A stretch of 9,015 nt of DNA from Phycisphaerales bacterium (GTDB lineage: Bacteria; Planctomycetota; Phycisphaerae; SM23-33): the NCBI GenBank assembly GCA_003171235.1, contig PMYM01000092.1:23328-32342 (forward strand), written 5' to 3'. The position numbers were made by a program, and so were the translations under genes. Numbering within the stretch: the first letter of the stretch is position 1; each line of letters opens with the position of its first letter. This document shows positions 7,380 to 9,015 of the stretch, one piece after another. The notes beneath the pieces were generated by a model. It was not told the DNA's origin and did not search any database. It saw nothing but the letters and a program-made list of their open reading frames with translations.

Positions 7380-8468
7380 ATGGCAGGCTTCAACGGATTG
7401 GGGATGCACCTGGGAAACCTCTGGCAACTGTCCAAAGCCAAGACGCGTTCCATCTGTCCGGAGAATTTCACCGGCGAGAAGGGCAAGGCCGGCATGGCCA
7501 CCGAGGGCACCGGGGCGGTGCATGCCCAAACCCTTGGCCGGGGGTGGAAGATCTCCCCCTGCGTCCACATAAAGATGGGCGAGACCTTCACCCTGGCCGA
7601 CATCTCCGGCTCGGGCGCCATCCAGCATTTGTGGATGACCGGCGACATAAGCCTCAAGCCCTCCGCCCGGCTGTGGATCTTGCGCATCTACTGGGACGGC
7701 CAGGACACCCCCAGCGTGGAATGCCCGGCCCCCGACTTCTTCGCCGCCGGCTGGGGCGGCTACCAGCAGCTTACGTCGCTGCCGGTGGCGGTCAACCCCA
7801 ACCGCGGCTACAACTGCTTCTGGGAGATGCCCTTCCGCAAGGGCTGCCGCATCACCCTGACCAACCTGTCGCGCGAGGACGGCACGCTGTTCTACCAGGT
7901 GGATTACACGCTGACCGACGTGCCCGCCGACGCAGCCTATTTCCACGCCCAGTTCCGGCGGGTAAACCCGCTGCCCTACAAGCAGGTTTACACCATCGTC
8001 GACGGCGTCAAGGGCAGGGGCCAGTACGTCGGCACCTACCTGGCCTGGGGCGTAAACAACAACAACTGGTGGGGCGAGGGCGAGATCAAGTTCCACCTCG
8101 ACGGCGACGGCGAGTTTCCCACCATTTGCGGCACCGGCACCGAGGACTATTTCGGCGGGTGCTACGACTGGGACGTCGACGGCCAGTACGTGCCCTACAC
8201 CACAGCGTTTCTGGGCATGAACCTCCAGCGGCCTGACGGCACGTACAAGTCCCAGACGCGGTTCAGCATGTACCGATGGCACATCATGGACCCCATCCGC
8301 TTTGAGAAGGACCTGCGGGTGACCATCCAGGCGCTGGGCTGGCGGAGCAAGGGCGGGGGGTACTTGCCGTTGCAGGACGACATCGCCTCGGTGGCCTACT
8401 GGTACCAGACCCTCCCGGCGGCGCCCTTCCCCAAACTGCCCGAGGCGGATTACCTGGAGATCATCTAG
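7380..8468 (+). CDS. DUF2961 / glycoside hydrolase family 172 protein
   Basis: 362 residues, close to a single DUF2961 domain. GH172 members have a two-jelly-roll fold; characterised ones act on furanosides (difructose dianhydride I, D-arabinofuranosides). The family core is clear: FWEMPFRKGCRITLTN (147-162), VGTYLAWG (217-224), then WWGEGEIKFHLDGDGEFPTI (230-249) and CGTGTEDYFGG (250-260). By family resemblance the catalytic glutamates should be Glu255 and Glu233 or Glu235; I infer this and cannot verify it by alignment. Late motifs are RFSMYRWHIMDPIRFEKDL (294-312). There is no signal peptide, so the protein is probably cytoplasmic and works on an imported sugar. AAGGA nine bases upstream supports ATG 7380. 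It sits between two FAD-oxidase paralogues, so it may release a sugar that feeds an oxidised metabolite to them, but that is speculation. An octamer inverted repeat follows its stop codon. Confidence 0.92.
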   Translation: MAGFNGLGMHLGNLWQLSKAKTRSICPENFTGEKGKAGMATEGTGAVHAQTLGRGWKISPCVHIKMGETFTLADISGSGAIQHLWMTGDISLKPSARLWILRIYWDGQDTPSVECPAPDFFAAGWGGYQQLTSLPVAVNPNRGYNCFWEMPFRKGCRITLTNLSREDGTLFYQVDYTLTDVPADAAYFHAQFRRVNPLPYKQVYTIVDGVKGRGQYVGTYLAWGVNNNNWWGEGEIKFHLDGDGEFPTICGTGTEDYFGGCYDWDVDGQYVPYTTAFLGMNLQRPDGTYKSQTRFSMYRWHIMDPIRFEKDLRVTIQALGWRSKGGGYLPLQDDIASVAYWYQTLPAAPFPKLPEADYLEII

Positions 8469-8478
8469 CAAAACGTGA

Positions 8479-8565
8479 ATCGGTTGATCGGTTGATCGGT
8501 TAATCGGGACGGCATCGGGTACCCCGTTTTACCGATTAACCGATTAACTGATTAACCGATTAACC
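8479..8565. repeat. Octamer tandem array arranged as an inverted repeat
   Basis: The left half has ATCGGTTG (8479), ATCGGTTG (8487), ATCGGTTA (8495) and ATCGGG (8503). The right half has CCGATTAA at 8532, 8540 and 8556, with the variant CTGATTAA at 8548. The halves are imperfect reverse complements around a 23-base centre that contains GGGTACCCC, so a long hairpin can form. It starts 10 bp after the GH172 stop and ends two bases before the GTG of the next gene. It may end the upstream transcript, though there is no long T run. Confidence 0.85.
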
Positions 8566-8566
8566 T

Positions 8567-9015
8567 GTGTCTAACACGGCATACAACCCGGTCACTCAGG
8601 AGCTTGCCGCCGAGCTCGCTCGCATTGTCGGCGAGAAATACCTGCTCTACGGCGACGCCGAGAAGCTCCAGCCGTACTCGCACGATGAGGTGCCCGAGAG
8701 TAAATGGGCCCACATGCCCGAGGCGGTGGTTCGTCCTGGGTGTGCGGGGGAGATAGCGGCGATCATGAAGCTGGCCAACCGGGAACATATCCCGGTTACG
8801 CCGCGCGGAGCGGGCTCTGGCCTGTCGGGCGGGGCGGTGCCGCTGCACGGTGGGATTGTCCTGCTGTGCGACCGGATGAACCGGATATTGGAGATCGACC
8901 GGGACAACCTAATGGCCGTGGTGGAGCCGGGGGTGGTTACCAACCAGATCAATGAAGTGCTCAAATCCGAAGGGCTGTTCTACGCCGGCTATCCCATGAG
9001 CCTGGAGACCTGCTA
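8567..9015 (+). CDS. glcD: Second GlcD/LctD-type FAD-linked oxidase, cut by the window end
   Basis: The first 149 residues are present; the frame is open to the last base, so the C-terminal part lies outside. The FAD-binding motif PRGAGSGLSGGAVP is intact (residues 79-92). The start is GTG 8567, because from there the protein aligns with the first residues of the oxidase at 5206 (shared NPVT/KPVT, AAE, ARIVGEKY). Against that protein, I count about 25 of 46 identical residues in the first 46, then 97 of 102 in the rest, with 278 of 308 identical bases over 8708-9015. Most base changes are synonymous, so this copy is under purifying selection and is not decaying. There is no Shine-Dalgarno; the start codon abuts a repeat. 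Function is presumably the same 2-hydroxyacid oxidation, perhaps with another substrate. Confidence 0.92.
   Translation, partial: MSNTAYNPVTQELAAELARIVGEKYLLYGDAEKLQPYSHDEVPESKWAHMPEAVVRPGCAGEIAAIMKLANREHIPVTPRGAGSGLSGGAVPLHGGIVLLCDRMNRILEIDRDNLMAVVEPGVVTNQINEVLKSEGLFYAGYPMSLETC

Overview
The window looks like a GC-rich bacterial chromosome fragment, most probably from the Planctomycetota (Phycisphaerae or a relative). This is an inference from three things: DUF2961/GH172 and sulfatase-modifying-factor-like secreted proteins, which are common there; intergenic repeats of the GTAGCACAGGCGTC type and the CGCAGAGGACGCAGAG type; and strongly G/C-ending codons in most genes. No rRNA or tRNA is present to fix the taxonomy.

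Left part (1-2618). Positions 1-237 have no convincing protein gene. They can fold into a long hairpin whose loop is complementary to a downstream segment, and they end in a clear intrinsic terminator, so a structured RNA whose 5' end may lie outside the window is possible. Positions 238-832 hold nothing I can call. Two minus-strand genes follow: a 93-residue exported or membrane protein (833-1114) and a 417-residue secreted protein with a divergent formylglycine-generating-enzyme-like (SUMF1) domain (1365-2618). A divergent intergenic region (2619-2903) carries three hairpin repeats and a candidate promoter for each side.

Right part (2904-9015), all on the plus strand: etfB, etfA, a GlcD-type FAD-linked oxidase, a 112-residue protein of unknown function, a DUF2961/GH172 protein, and the start of a second GlcD-type oxidase cut by the window end. 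EtfB + EtfA + FAD-linked 2-hydroxyacid dehydrogenase is the gene set of the lactate dehydrogenase/ETF complex (LctBCD) of anaerobes. The most economical reading is that the oxidase passes electrons from lactate, glycolate or a similar 2-hydroxyacid to the ETF. Whether it bifurcates electrons cannot be told from the sequence.

The most unusual feature is the repeat load. Every gap from 2619 to 8566 contains a repeat: three long imperfect hairpins built from CACAGAG/CGCAGAG units, heptamer arrays of one shared family (consensus CG[A/C]AA[A/C]T), and an octamer array that forms an inverted repeat. Two of these repeats run into etfA and encode both ends of its protein. The two GlcD-type genes differ over their first ~46 codons, then become abruptly near-identical, which suggests duplication followed by gene conversion. 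I see no CRISPR array, transposase or confident new defence system.
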